Assembly: GCF_003074135.1 (NCBI RefSeq)
Contig: NZ_PPDK01000003.1
Coordinates: 124,001-188,000, forward strand
From: Euzebya tangerina
Lineage (GTDB): Bacteria; Actinomycetota; Nitriliruptoria; Euzebyales; Euzebyaceae
Direction: 5' to 3'
DNA length: 64,000 nucleotides
The notes under the pieces are model-generated. The model did no database searches, was not told the origin of the DNA, and saw nothing but the letters and a program-made list of their open reading frames with translations. This document shows positions 55,726 through 64,000 of this stretch, in pieces (position 1 is the stretch's first letter; every line of letters starts with the position of its first letter). Made by a program: the position numbers and the translations under genes.

Positions 55726-56699
55726 GCGGTCGTGGCCGCGTACTCGGCGTCCGCTCGTTGCTTCTCCTCGCAGGACTCCGCCAGGCCACACCAGCGACAC
55801 ATCGGCCCGGCGTGCAACTGCCGCGCAACCGGATCGTCAGTCAGTCGGATGGCCGTGATCAGGCGCCCGACCATCCCTCTGGCTGCTGCCTCCAACACGT
55901 CGTCGGTGACGACCTCGTCGTCCCAACGGCCCTCGTCGATGTAGAAGGTCCCGACCTTGAACGGCGCAGTCCGGTACTTCAGCGTGGCCAGCAGGGCATA
56001 CCAGCGCATGTCCTGCCGGTCGGTTCGGGAGCGGTTGCCGGTCTTGAGGTCGATCAACAGCATGCGCCGCTGATCCGGGCTCACGCGCCCGAGGACCAGG
56101 TCGGGTTTGCCGCGAACGGTCACGGCACCCGCACCGAACCGGGCGACGATGGTCGGCTCCCACACCACACGCCAGGTCTGGGGAAGCCGGGGGAACGTGG
56201 CGCGATACTCCTCCACTGCCGTGCTGGCGTCGGCCTGCAGGGATGTGACCTCGAGATCGGTCAGCGTCTCGGCGTAGGCGAGATGCCCGTCGCCGCTGTG
56301 GCGGAACTCCTCCCACGCGTGCGCGAGCAGCTCGGCGGTGCTCTCGCCACGGCCGACGTGGTGATCCAGGGCGATGGCACTGTGGACCAACTGCCCTCGG
56401 ACGATCGGGCGTGACCAGGAGAACGGTGTTCGCTGCTGATCCAGGTAGCGCCCATCGCACGCCAGGGCATCGAGCTGGGTCTTGCCCAGCCGGATCCGCG
56501 GGGCGTCGACCGCCCGTTGCTCGAGGACCGGAGCCAGCTGCCCCTCGATCAGATCGCGGAGTCGCCGCGGACGGTCTGGATCGGGGGCCGGACGAGGGTC
56601 CGTCACCTCCAGCAGGTCGGTGACCACTCGTCGCTGGGACGCCGACAGGGTGGCAAGGTCGAGGCCCCCGACCACGGTCGGTGGGGTGTCCCGGCTCAT
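55713..56699 (-). CDS. PD-(D/E)XK nuclease, Cas4/RecB-like with Fe-S cysteines
   Basis: 328 residues. The core has GKPDLVLGR (Asp) and LLIDLKTG (D-x-K) with following Gln/Tyr (QDMRWYALLA), as in RecB-type nucleases. Cysteines at 81, 301, 304 and 310 have the one-plus-three spacing of AddB/Cas4 iron-sulfur clusters. There is no cas gene nearby. The start overlaps rsgA's stop (ATGA). Probable 5'- or end-processing role in repair. Confidence 0.86.
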   Translation of the reverse strand: MSRDTPPTVVGGLDLATLSASQRRVVTDLLEVTDPRPAPDPDRPRRLRDLIEGQLAPVLEQRAVDAPRIRLGKTQLDALACDGRYLDQQRTPFSWSRPIVRGQLVHSAIALDHHVGRGESTAELLAHAWEEFRHSGDGHLAYAETLTDLEVTSLQADASTAVEEYRATFPRLPQTWRVVWEPTIVARFGAGAVTVRGKPDLVLGRVSPDQRRMLLIDLKTGNRSRTDRQDMRWYALLATLKYRTAPFKVGTFYIDEGRWDDEVVTDDVLEAAARGMVGRLITAIRLTDDPVARQLHAGPMCRWCGLAESCEEKQRADAEYAATTAQPG

Positions 56700-57724
56700 C
56701 GCCAGTCCTTGCGTTCCAACTGCCGCTCGGTCTCGGCGACCTCGTCCTGCAGTGAGCGCCAGGCCTCCACCCGATCGGGGTCGAGCGTACCGTCCGCCAG
56801 GCCGGCGATGACGGCACACCCGGGTTCGTGGCGGTGGGAGCAGTCGGAGAACCGACACTCGTGCGTCGCCTCGCTGATCCTCGGGAAGGTCTCGGCGAAT
56901 CCAGTCGCGCCGGGCCACAGGGCGATGGCGCGCACGCCCGGCGTGTCGAGTACGGCGCCTCCTCCGGCCAGGACGTGCAGTTCGCGCCGGGTGGTCGTGT
57001 GCCGACCGCGGCGGTCGCCTTCGCGGACCCCTCCGATGTCAACTCGTGCCTCACCGACGACGGCGTTCAGCAGAGAGGACTTGCCGGCACCGGACTCACC
57101 GAGGAGCGCCACCGTTGCGTGGCCGTCCGTCAGCGCCGACAGGTCTGTGATCCCCTCGCCGGTTGCCGCGGCCGTGACCAGCACCTGCTGCCCGGGCGCC
57201 GCGTCCCGCACCGCGGCGATGGCGTCGGCCGCGTCGGGGAGGTCGGCCTTGGTCACCGCCACGACCACGTCGGCACCGCTGCCGTGGGCCAGGACCAGTT
57301 GCCGCTCCAGTCGTCGGGCGCTGATCGGCCGGTCCACCCCCTGGACCACCACGACCACGTCGGCGTTGGCCGCGAGGACCTGCGGCACCGCGCGGTCGGC
57401 CGGATCGCGGCGGATCAGGGCGGTGCGCCGCGTGCCCACGGTCGTGATGACCGGATCCTCGACGTCGGGCAGGTCCGCCACGACCACCCAGTCTCCCGTG
57501 GCAGGAGCAGTCAGCGGGTTCCGTCGGTCAGCCTGGTGGATGGTGAACTCGCGTCCACTCGGCGTGGCCACATCGAAGCCGACGCGGTGGGTTCGCAGTA
57601 CCCGCCCAGGACGTGGGCGGGCACCACCGGCGCGGGCGCTGGTGGTGAGGTCCTCGGCCCACGTGGCGTCGAACCCGAGCGCCTCACCGACCCGCCAGCC
57701 GATCGCGGCCTGCAGGGTGGTCAC
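56696..57724 (-). CDS. rsgA: Ribosome small-subunit GTPase RsgA
   Basis: 342-residue circularly permuted GTPase: N-terminal OB fold (about 40-110), G4 VTKADLPD, G1 GESGAGKSSLLN (209-220), G2 region RGRHTTT, and G3 DTPG, then the zinc knuckle (CRFSDCSHRHEPGC). Acts in 30S maturation. The GTG at 57724 was chosen by OB-fold position. Same-direction gap of 22 bases from fxsA. Confidence 0.93.
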   Translation of the reverse strand: MTTLQAAIGWRVGEALGFDATWAEDLTTSARAGGARPRPGRVLRTHRVGFDVATPSGREFTIHQADRRNPLTAPATGDWVVVADLPDVEDPVITTVGTRRTALIRRDPADRAVPQVLAANADVVVVVQGVDRPISARRLERQLVLAHGSGADVVVAVTKADLPDAADAIAAVRDAAPGQQVLVTAAATGEGITDLSALTDGHATVALLGESGAGKSSLLNAVVGEARVDIGGVREGDRRGRHTTTRRELHVLAGGGAVLDTPGVRAIALWPGATGFAETFPRISEATHECRFSDCSHRHEPGCAVIAGLADGTLDPDRVEAWRSLQDEVAETERQLERKDWR

Positions 57725-57746
57725 CGCTGACGCGTGGTCGTGTGGG

Positions 57747-58325
57747 TCACGACTCGTCGTCGCGGACGACCTCGACCACCTCGACGTCGATGACGCCGCC
57801 CTCCCCCGGTGGCGACTCCCCTTGCTGTTCGCCCGAGCGCCGTCCGGCGGACCGGCCTTCATCGGCCGTGCCGCCGGTCACGAAGCCGGGCGGCCGACGC
57901 CGACCGCTGCCCTCGGGCGGGCGACCCATGGTGAAGATGCCGCCGAAGGGTGTGCCCATCGGTCCCGTCTGGACCGTGATCCGACGACGCAGGGCGGCGT
58001 TGATGAGACGTCGGGTGAGCGGAACCACCACCGCGAGGCCCACACCGTCGGTGACGAACCCTGGGGTGAGCATGAGGGCGCCGCCGATCAGGATCAGCGC
58101 ACCGTCGACGATCTCCTCGGTCGGCATCTTCGCGCTGGCGAGCGCCTCCTGGAACCGCCGCCACGCACGGGCTCCCTGGGTCCTGACGAGGTAGGCGCCG
58201 ATGACCGAGTCGAGGATGAGAATCGCGATGGTCAGTGGCCAGCCCAGCGCCTCCTGGACCTGCCCGATCACGGTGATCTCGATGATCGGGACGACGATGA
58301 AGGCCAGTAGCAGGAGGAATCCCAT
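57747..58325 (-). CDS. fxsA: FxsA family membrane protein
   Basis: 192 residues. The FxsA domain (about 1-120: FIVVPIIEITVIGQVQEALGW, GGALMLTPGFVTDGVG) has three or four TMs; a Gly/Pro/acidic tail follows. E. coli FxsA suppresses F exclusion of phage T7; the molecular role is unknown. The ATG overlaps the ku stop by one base (TGATG). Confidence 0.9.
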   Translation of the reverse strand: MGFLLLLAFIVVPIIEITVIGQVQEALGWPLTIAILILDSVIGAYLVRTQGARAWRRFQEALASAKMPTEEIVDGALILIGGALMLTPGFVTDGVGLAVVVPLTRRLINAALRRRITVQTGPMGTPFGGIFTMGRPPEGSGRRRPPGFVTGGTADEGRSAGRRSGEQQGESPPGEGGVIDVEVVEVVRDDES

Positions 58326-59179
58326 CAGCTGGCTTCACGCTCCTGACCGGCATCGGCCGCCGCACTCTTGGACCGCTCGACGGAGGCCTTCAGCGCAGCC
58401 ATCAGGTCGACGACGGACGCCGGCTCCTCCTCGGTCTCGGCGACGGTGATCTCCTCGCCGTCGACCTTCGCCTGGACGGCCTCGGTGACCTTGCTGCGGT
58501 ACGTGTCGACGTAGTTCTCGGGATCGAAGCTGCCGGAGTAGTTCTCGATCAGCGAGAGGGCCATCTGGACTTCGGCCTCGCGCGGCTCGGGGATCTCGTC
58601 GATGCCGACGTCAGCCAGGGAGAACTCGCGGATCTCGTCCGGCCAGTGCATGGTGTTCAGGACCAACACGGCCTCGGACTCGCCGTCGGCGCCGTCACCA
58701 CCGACCGGCCGCTCGACCAGGCGCAGGACGGCGACGTGCTCCTTGTCGCGCATGGTGACGCGGCACATGGCGACGCTCTGCGCCTCCTTCATGGCCTGGG
58801 TGAGCAGTGCGTAGGCCTTGGCACCGGTCTCCTCCGGGCCCAGGTAGTACGGCTTGTCGTAGTAGATCGGGTCGATCTCGGAGAGGGGGACGAACGTCTC
58901 GATGTCGATGACGCGGCTGGACTTGGGCTTGAGGGCGTCCAGCTCCTCCTTCTCGAAGACGACGTAGCGGTCCTTCTCGTACTCGAAGCCCTTGACGATG
59001 TCATCGTTGCTCACCGGCTCGTCGTCGACCTTGGCAACCCGCTTGTAGCCGATGCGGCTCGAGTCGCTGCGGCGCAACTGGTTGAACGACGGCGACTTGT
59101 TCTCCGTCGCGGTGTACAGACCCACCGGGATGGTGACCAACCCGAAGGAGAGGGTGCCTTTCCAGAGCGTGCGAGGCAT
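58325..59179 (-). CDS. ku: DNA end-binding protein Ku
   Basis: 284-residue bacterial Ku (MPRTLWKGTLSFGLVTIPVGLY start; Ku core about 10-250; basic/Ala-rich tail). It binds double-strand ends for non-homologous joining with LigD, which is not in this window. The ATG at 59179 is the family start; an in-frame ATG at 59191 precedes it. It heads the ku-fxsA-rsgA-nuclease run. Confidence 0.95.
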   Translation of the reverse strand: MPRTLWKGTLSFGLVTIPVGLYTATENKSPSFNQLRRSDSSRIGYKRVAKVDDEPVSNDDIVKGFEYEKDRYVVFEKEELDALKPKSSRVIDIETFVPLSEIDPIYYDKPYYLGPEETGAKAYALLTQAMKEAQSVAMCRVTMRDKEHVAVLRLVERPVGGDGADGESEAVLVLNTMHWPDEIREFSLADVGIDEIPEPREAEVQMALSLIENYSGSFDPENYVDTYRSKVTEAVQAKVDGEEITVAETEEEPASVVDLMAALKASVERSKSAAADAGQEREAS

Positions 59180-59366
59180 GTGCCCCATCATCGCGGGTCG
59201 CTGTGGCCCGCGCTAGCCCCGCCTGTGGATGGTTCCCCCTAGGGGGCCGCGTGGGCGAGGATGTGTGCGGCGGCGGCCAGCACGGTGTCCGGCGCGGTAC
59301 CCTCGGAGTCTTTCCCGGCGTGCCAGACCAGCCTCAGACCAGCCCCCTCGACCAGCATGGACACAC

Positions 59367-60620
59367 ATGACGCAGCAGTCATCCCCTAGGCGAGTTCGGC
59401 TCACCTCCCACGCCTCGACGACCGCACGATTTCCGGTCCGCTGGGGTGCATCCGACCCGGTTGCCCGGGGTCCGGTCATCGCCGGTCCGCCCGACACCCC
59501 TGGCCGGAACGCCATCGGTGCGCACCACGGTGGTCTGAGCGTCTACCGGGCCGTCGCCGTGGCGGCGGGGGGACTTGACGCAGCGCACGTCCCTGACCTG
59601 ACCGACACCGCACCGACCGACGTGCTCGGGCCCTTCCCAGGCTGGACCGATCCAGGAGCGCTGGTGGCACTGGATCCCTGGGGCGCCACGGTCGCCGCCG
59701 ACTTCGAAGACCTGCTGGCCGAGGGGGTCCGAATCCAGCCGACGATTGCCGTGACCCGCTCTCGGCTGCGGCTGCCCGAGGCGGAGGTCGCGATCGCGCT
59801 CGGAACGCTGGAGCCTGATGGGGACATCCTGATGGAGGACGGGTCGATCGCGGTCACCAAGGCTGCGATCGAGCCGGTGTGGCACCTTCCGGGCATCGCC
59901 GACCGCTTCGGCGTGGACGTGCACGCATTGCGACGTGTCCTGTTCGAACAGACCGGAGGCATGTTCCCGGAGCTCGTCACCCGGCCCGATCTCGATGTGT
60001 TCCTGCCCCCGGTCGGTGGGACGACCGTCTACATCATCGGCGATCCCGCGCGTCTGCGGCCGGACGTCGAGACGGGCGCGAAGGCAGCCGTCACGGCGCG
60101 GGTTCACGACGAGTGCAACGGCTCAGACGTCTTCGGCTCGGACATCTGCACCTGCCGTCCCTATCTCATCCAGGCCGTGCACGGCTGTGTGCGCGACGCC
60201 CAGGCTGGTGGCATCGGCGTGGTTGCGTACTTCCGCAAGGAGGGCCGGGCGCTCGGTGAGGTGACGAAGTTCCTGGTCTACAACGCCCGGAAGCGCCAGG
60301 TCGGCGGGGACATCGCAGCCGAGTACTTCAACCGGACGGAGTGCGTGGCTGGGGTGCAGGACGCCCGCTTCCAGCAGCTGATGCCAGACGTGCTGGTGTG
60401 GCTCGGGATCGACCGGATAGCACGGCTGATCTCGATGAGCAGCGAGAAGTACGATGCGATCACGGGGGCAGGTATCACCGTGGACGAGCGCGTCGAGATT
60501 CCACCGGAGTCGATTCCGGCCGACGCCTGGGTCGAGATCGAGGCCAAGCGGGCGGCCGGCTACTACTCATCGCGGGAGCAGGCCGACCTCAGCCGGACCG
60601 GTCGTCGCATGGACCCGTGA
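59367..60620 (+). CDS. GTP cyclohydrolase II homologue (URC1 type)
   Basis: 417 residues. The GTP cyclohydrolase II core (about 215-400) has zinc cysteines 250, 261 and 263 (CNGSDVFGSDICTC) and YFRKEGRALGEV. A long N-terminal region replaces the RibB part of bifunctional enzymes. This architecture and the linked DUF1688 and UPRT genes identify the URC1 branch, which acts on a uracil-ribonucleotide in uracil catabolism rather than riboflavin synthesis. The stop overlaps the DUF1688 start (GTGA). Confidence 0.9.
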   Translation: MTQQSSPRRVRLTSHASTTARFPVRWGASDPVARGPVIAGPPDTPGRNAIGAHHGGLSVYRAVAVAAGGLDAAHVPDLTDTAPTDVLGPFPGWTDPGALVALDPWGATVAADFEDLLAEGVRIQPTIAVTRSRLRLPEAEVAIALGTLEPDGDILMEDGSIAVTKAAIEPVWHLPGIADRFGVDVHALRRVLFEQTGGMFPELVTRPDLDVFLPPVGGTTVYIIGDPARLRPDVETGAKAAVTARVHDECNGSDVFGSDICTCRPYLIQAVHGCVRDAQAGGIGVVAYFRKEGRALGEVTKFLVYNARKRQVGGDIAAEYFNRTECVAGVQDARFQQLMPDVLVWLGIDRIARLISMSSEKYDAITGAGITVDERVEIPPESIPADAWVEIEAKRAAGYYSSREQADLSRTGRRMDP

Positions 60621-61846
60621 ACTGGCGCGCACCCGGCGATCACGGAGCCGCCGGCGGGGCTGTCGAGAGCCTGTTCTCTGCCACAGCCGTTCGAGATCGC
60701 TGTGCAACGCTGTACCAGGCTGGTCTCGCGGACCAACTCACCCATCTGCGGATCAACGGGTCCCGCTGGGACCAGGTGCTCCGACGAAACGCCGATCAGG
60801 TTCGGGCATCCTTCCCGACCGGGCCGATCCCGATCCACGGTCGTCTGAACCACCTTCGAGCCCCCACCTGGGACCTGGCGTCCCCACTGCTCCAACGCAG
60901 CGGGCCGGCGCTCATCGACGCGGTGGCCATCAGCGTCCTGATCGATGCGGGGGCAGGCTCTGACTGGACGTTCGAGGACCCGCTCGCCGGTCGGATCGGG
61001 CGGTCCGAAGGTCTCGCTATCGCCGCCTACAGAGCCCTCGAATCGGGTCTCTTCTCTGCCACAGCAACACCCTTCGAGACCGACGCGGACGCGCTGCGCG
61101 AACTGGACCAGGGTGATCTGTCCGCAGCGATGCAGGTCCGCCCTGACAACCCGATCGTGGGGCTGCCCGGCCGTGCGGCACTGCTCCGCGGACTGGGTGA
61201 GGTGATCCACGGCGGCGGGCAGACCCGTCTGTGCGATCTGCTCTGCCACGACCTGTTCGGGACCGACTGGGACACACTGGGCCGGACGGGGACGGCGCGC
61301 ACCGTCACGGCTGACCACCTGCTCCAGTGGATCCTCGATCGGCTCGGCCCGCTGTGGCCAGGACGCATCGAGCGCGCAGGGCGGAACCTGGGGGACACCT
61401 GGGAACATCCTCTGGCCGGCGGGGAGGGCGAGACGAGCGGCCTGGTCCCCTTCCACAAGCTCTCCCAGTGGCTGACCTACTCACTGATCGAGCCGCTTCG
61501 CCACTTGGGCATCGAGGTCTCCGACACCGATCAGCTGACCGGACTTGCCGAGTACCGCAACGGCGGGATGCTGGTGCAACTCGGTCTTATCGAGCTGCGG
61601 GAGGGGCTGCCGACGGCGCCAGTTGCCCCCGAGGACCGGCTGGTCGTGGAGTGGCGGGCCGTGACGGTGGCGGCCCTCGACATCCTGGCGACTCGGATCA
61701 CCCCGTACCTGCCCGAGCGGCCGGACATCAGGATGGGTGAGTTGCTCGAGGCCGCGACCTGGCCCCTGGGGCGGCAGCTGGCACGCCACGCACGAGCAGA
61801 CGGCGCCCCGCCCATCAGGATCCAGAGCGACGGAACGGTGTTCTGA
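60617..61846 (+). CDS. DUF1688 family protein (URC4 homologue)
   Basis: 409 residues spanning the DUF1688 family (IHGRLNHLRAP near the start; WTFEDPLAGRIGRSEGLAIA; VPFHKLSQWLTYSLIEPL; EYRNGGMLVQLGLI). It is required for uracil use in the yeast URC pathway; the catalytic step is not well defined. GTG start overlapping URC1. Confidence 0.93.
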   Translation: MNWRAPGDHGAAGGAVESLFSATAVRDRCATLYQAGLADQLTHLRINGSRWDQVLRRNADQVRASFPTGPIPIHGRLNHLRAPTWDLASPLLQRSGPALIDAVAISVLIDAGAGSDWTFEDPLAGRIGRSEGLAIAAYRALESGLFSATATPFETDADALRELDQGDLSAAMQVRPDNPIVGLPGRAALLRGLGEVIHGGGQTRLCDLLCHDLFGTDWDTLGRTGTARTVTADHLLQWILDRLGPLWPGRIERAGRNLGDTWEHPLAGGEGETSGLVPFHKLSQWLTYSLIEPLRHLGIEVSDTDQLTGLAEYRNGGMLVQLGLIELREGLPTAPVAPEDRLVVEWRAVTVAALDILATRITPYLPERPDIRMGELLEAATWPLGRQLARHARADGAPPIRIQSDGTVF

Positions 61847-61900
61847 CCATCCGCCCGCACCAGCCCACATCCGACGACCACAACCAGGAGGACTGACGTC

Positions 61901-62473
61901 GTGGCGAGCACCTCGGTCTACTCGACCGCTTCCACCGCCCACTACCTCGACCAGCTGAAGGACACCAGCAGGGGCCGGGCGACCTTCCGTGACGCGCTCT
62001 TCGGCATCACCACCCTGTTGGTGTCCCACGCCCTGCACACGCTCGAGGACCCGGCGGAGATCGTGTTGGTCCCGATCATCCGTGGAGGTCTGGGCATGGT
62101 CGACGGCGCACTGGCCGCATCCCCCGGCGCGACGGTGGGCCACGTCGGCATCTACCGGGACAGGACCACCGGCGACATCATCGAGTACTACTCACGGGTG
62201 CCGGACTTCTCCGGGCAGACCGCGATCATCCTCGACCCGATGGTCGCCAGTGGTGGGACCGCACTCGGGGCAGCCGACGTCCTGGCGTCAGCCGGTTACG
62301 AATCGATCTGCGTGGCAACGGTGGTCGCCTCCGAGGCCGGCTGTGGAGTGCTCGACGAGCTTCCGGCGATCTCGCACGTCTTCGTATGTGAGATAGACGC
62401 CGAACCGCCAGAGATCGGCACGCTGCGCAACGGACTGGGTGATGCCGGGGCCCGTCTCTACGGCACGGCCTGA
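61901..62473 (+). CDS. Uracil phosphoribosyltransferase (URC operon)
   Basis: 190-residue PRTase. LVPIIRGGLGMVDGAL and the PRPP loop AIILDPMVASGGTA (about 108-121) are intact. It converts uracil and PRPP to UMP. Shorter than housekeeping Upp (about 208) and linked to URC1 and DUF1688, so it probably feeds catabolism rather than salvage. GTG start with AGGAGG ten bases upstream. Confidence 0.92.
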   Translation: MASTSVYSTASTAHYLDQLKDTSRGRATFRDALFGITTLLVSHALHTLEDPAEIVLVPIIRGGLGMVDGALAASPGATVGHVGIYRDRTTGDIIEYYSRVPDFSGQTAIILDPMVASGGTALGAADVLASAGYESICVATVVASEAGCGVLDELPAISHVFVCEIDAEPPEIGTLRNGLGDAGARLYGTA

Positions 62474-62504
62474 CGGCCGACCTGCTCCGGCCGCGCAGCC
62501 GCCA

Positions 62505-62535
62505 GGGACCGGCCCCTCTTGGCGGGACCGGTCCC
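62505..62535 (+). terminator. Hairpin after the URC operon
   Basis: GGGACCGG (62505-62512) pairs with CCGGTCCC (62528-62535), an 8-bp GC-rich stem. There is no U-run. It lies 32 bases past the UPRT stop and before the convergent malectin gene, so it may end transcription from one or both sides. Confidence 0.5.
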
Positions 62536-62569
62536 CTCGGCTCGCGACCCCCGGGGTCAGGTGGTGGGG

Positions 62570-64000
62570 TCAGGTGGTACCGACGTCGGGGATCACCTCG
62601 ATGGCGTTCACCAACGGGTTCTGGGGGCCGGTCCCGTGCTCGAACACGATCGTGACCAGTCCGTCCGCGTCGGTGTCGGTGACGGCGAAGGTCTCCATCC
62701 CGCCGACCTGGTGCCCGTACGTGGCCGACAGGTCGAACTCGTCCAGCACCACGACCCCTTCGATGAGGACGTCGAACTGCCGCTCACCTGGATCGTTCGT
62801 CCCGGACCAGCCGTTGGCCATGAACAGGTTGACCGTCGCATCACCACCGACCGCCACTGGGATCGCGTAGGTCAGGTCGTCCGGGGCGGCATCATTCGTG
62901 CCGTCCCAGCGCTCGGTCTGGAACACGTCCTGGGGGACGTAGGCCGGCAGGCCGGCATCCCGGCCTGCCACCGGGAAGCTGCCCAGGGACGACCCGCTGG
63001 CCACGCTGAGCGTCGGGTGGGCGGGACCGTCATCCGCCTCCCAGTCAGGTCCGAGGTCCGTCGAGGCCACCGTCGGCCCGGCCGCGTTGATGCGGACGGT
63101 CTGCGGCGGCGCCGGGTCGACCAGCGTGACGTCCACGCTGTTCGAGGTCGAGAGCTCGCCCACCGCTCCACCCGTCACGTCGTAGGTGGCGGTGACCTCG
63201 ACGGAGGGCACGTCGCCGGGCGAGCCGGACACTGGCTCGGTGAACCGGCACTCCACCGCGTCGCCGGGCACCAGTGGTGTCCCGCCAGCCGGGCCGCACG
63301 CGGCCAGCACATCCGTGGCCGCACCACCGTCGGCACTGACGTCGAGGGCCGTCAGCGTGGCGTCGGCACTGTTGCTGGACGGGTTCGTGACGGTGGTCAG
63401 GAACGCGACGTCAGCGCCGGGCTCCGCATCGCGGGCCGTGACCAGCTCCACGATCTCGATGCCCTTGACGGCCGGGTTCTCCGACTGCCGCAGGAAGTCC
63501 ACGTCCACCGTGCCGTCGGAGGTCACCAGGATCGGGACCACGAAGCCCACGTCGTGACCGAAGTCGGCCAGCGGTTCGATGCCCGCAGCCCGGGTCGCGC
63601 CATCGACCTGGATGTCGAACACCCTGGGGGTCGTCGGTGTCCCCTCCTGGAAGACCTCGGCGAGGTAGACCCGGACCTCCACCAGCTCACCGGCGGGAAC
63701 GTCGAAGTCGTAGCCCAGCTCGAGGCTCGCGGGGGGGTCCCACCGCTCGAGTTGGAACAGCGCCTCCGGCACACCGGCCGGCACGGCACCGTCGATCGTG
63801 ATCGGGTCGGCCGTCCCGAACGCCTTCTTGTCGGCGTCCGGGAGCGCCGCATAGGCGGGATCCAACTGCGGCGACTGGGTGCCGGTCCCAGCGGTACCAC
63901 CGGCACCGGCCGCCACCTGGTCCTCACCCCACGGCACGCCGCCGTCCGCCGCGGGCAGCTGCGGACCGCCCGCGTTCACGCGGTACAGCGCGTCGCCGTA
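62570..64000 (-). CDS. Secreted malectin-domain protein (5' end beyond window)
   Basis: At least 476 residues, no start in view. Two malectin-like carbohydrate-binding domains are visible (visible residues about 5-165, RVNAGGPQLPAADGGVPW; about 300-470, VRINAAGPTVASTD), joined by a CARDB/Ig-like segment. The sequence is acidic and Cys-poor as in exported actinobacterial proteins. It probably binds glycans at the cell surface. A 13-bp tandem duplication (62553-62578) spans the stop codon. Confidence 0.85.
   Translation of the reverse strand, partial: YGDALYRVNAGGPQLPAADGGVPWGEDQVAAGAGGTAGTGTQSPQLDPAYAALPDADKKAFGTADPITIDGAVPAGVPEALFQLERWDPPASLELGYDFDVPAGELVEVRVYLAEVFQEGTPTTPRVFDIQVDGATRAAGIEPLADFGHDVGFVVPILVTSDGTVDVDFLRQSENPAVKGIEIVELVTARDAEPGADVAFLTTVTNPSSNSADATLTALDVSADGGAATDVLAACGPAGGTPLVPGDAVECRFTEPVSGSPGDVPSVEVTATYDVTGGAVGELSTSNSVDVTLVDPAPPQTVRINAAGPTVASTDLGPDWEADDGPAHPTLSVASGSSLGSFPVAGRDAGLPAYVPQDVFQTERWDGTNDAAPDDLTYAIPVAVGGDATVNLFMANGWSGTNDPGERQFDVLIEGVVVLDEFDLSATYGHQVGGMETFAVTDTDADGLVTIVFEHGTGPQNPLVNAIEVIPDVGTT

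Noticed and set aside
55713-56699. CRISPR-associated Cas4
   Set aside because: The Cas4-like cysteines and nuclease core are present, but there are no other cas genes or repeats; it is kept as a general PD-(D/E)XK repair-type nuclease.
59367-60620. Riboflavin-biosynthesis RibA
   Set aside because: The long N-terminal region and linkage to DUF1688 and UPRT indicate the URC1 branch instead.

Overview
The window is GC-rich, densely packed bacterial DNA from an actinobacterium. Supporting signs are a mycothiol-conjugate amidase, paired cell-wall-binding-repeat-2 (CWB2) surface proteins, a UvrD2-like helicase with an HRDC tail, Ku, frequent GTG/TTG starts and several promoters placed so that the mRNA would be leaderless. 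The CWB2/beta-propeller proteins and the UGSC selenoprotein suggest a deep-branching lineage such as Nitriliruptoria/Euzebyales or relatives, but that placement is inference. I see no rRNA, tRNA, CRISPR array, insertion sequence, phage module or origin.

Layout. 0-10 kb: TetR regulator, AGPS-like FAD oxidase, YdeI-like and GNAT proteins, PAS-GGDEF cyclase, BioY biotin transporter, SRPBCC protein, haloalkane dehalogenase, FdhD, a possible frameshifted small secreted gene and the first CWB2 protein. 10-24.6 kb: phosphatase-like/GXWXG fusion with EttA, a 20-bp repeat array, membrane protein, CinA-like protein, PPK2, Mca, M14 peptidase-like protein with GCS2 ligase, CsbD, MaoC hydratase, AMP nucleosidase, K+ channel, and an XRE/cupin regulator divergent from an EamA transporter with two matching operators. 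24.6-38 kb: DUF255 thioredoxin-like protein, an MMPL/RND transporter, then a six-gene minus-strand operon (lipoprotein, MacA-like adaptor, MacB-like ATPase and permease, response regulator, histidine kinase). Matching 11-bp direct repeats lie before the operon and before the MMPL gene, suggesting one regulon. The second CWB2 protein follows. 38-46 kb: DUF5655, PadR/HAAS pair, oxidoreductase, SCP2-hydrolase fusion, and a TetR/ABC-exporter operon.

46.1-48.2 kb holds the most notable locus. A thioredoxin-like/large-domain protein is followed by a small gene whose frame is interrupted by TGA at 47904-47906 and continues as Gly-Ser-Cys. This reproduces the U-G-S-C signature of the UGSC (seleno)protein family, so the TGA almost certainly encodes selenocysteine. 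Candidate bacterial SECIS hairpins follow it. No selenocysteine machinery is visible in this window, although FdhD, typical of formate-dehydrogenase (often selenoprotein) biology, is at 6.7 kb.

48-59 kb: UvrD2-like helicase, ArsR-SRPBCC pair with a near-consensus promoter/operator, WYL regulator and hydrolase, a Fic protein whose catalytic His is Gln, a HAD phosphatase, a degenerate kinase-like protein, and a minus-strand run of Ku, FxsA, RsgA and a Cas4/RecB-like nuclease. 59.4-62.5 kb: a three-gene operon (URC1-type GTP cyclohydrolase II, DUF1688/URC4, uracil phosphoribosyltransferase) matching the URC uracil-catabolism pathway. The window ends inside a secreted malectin-domain protein.
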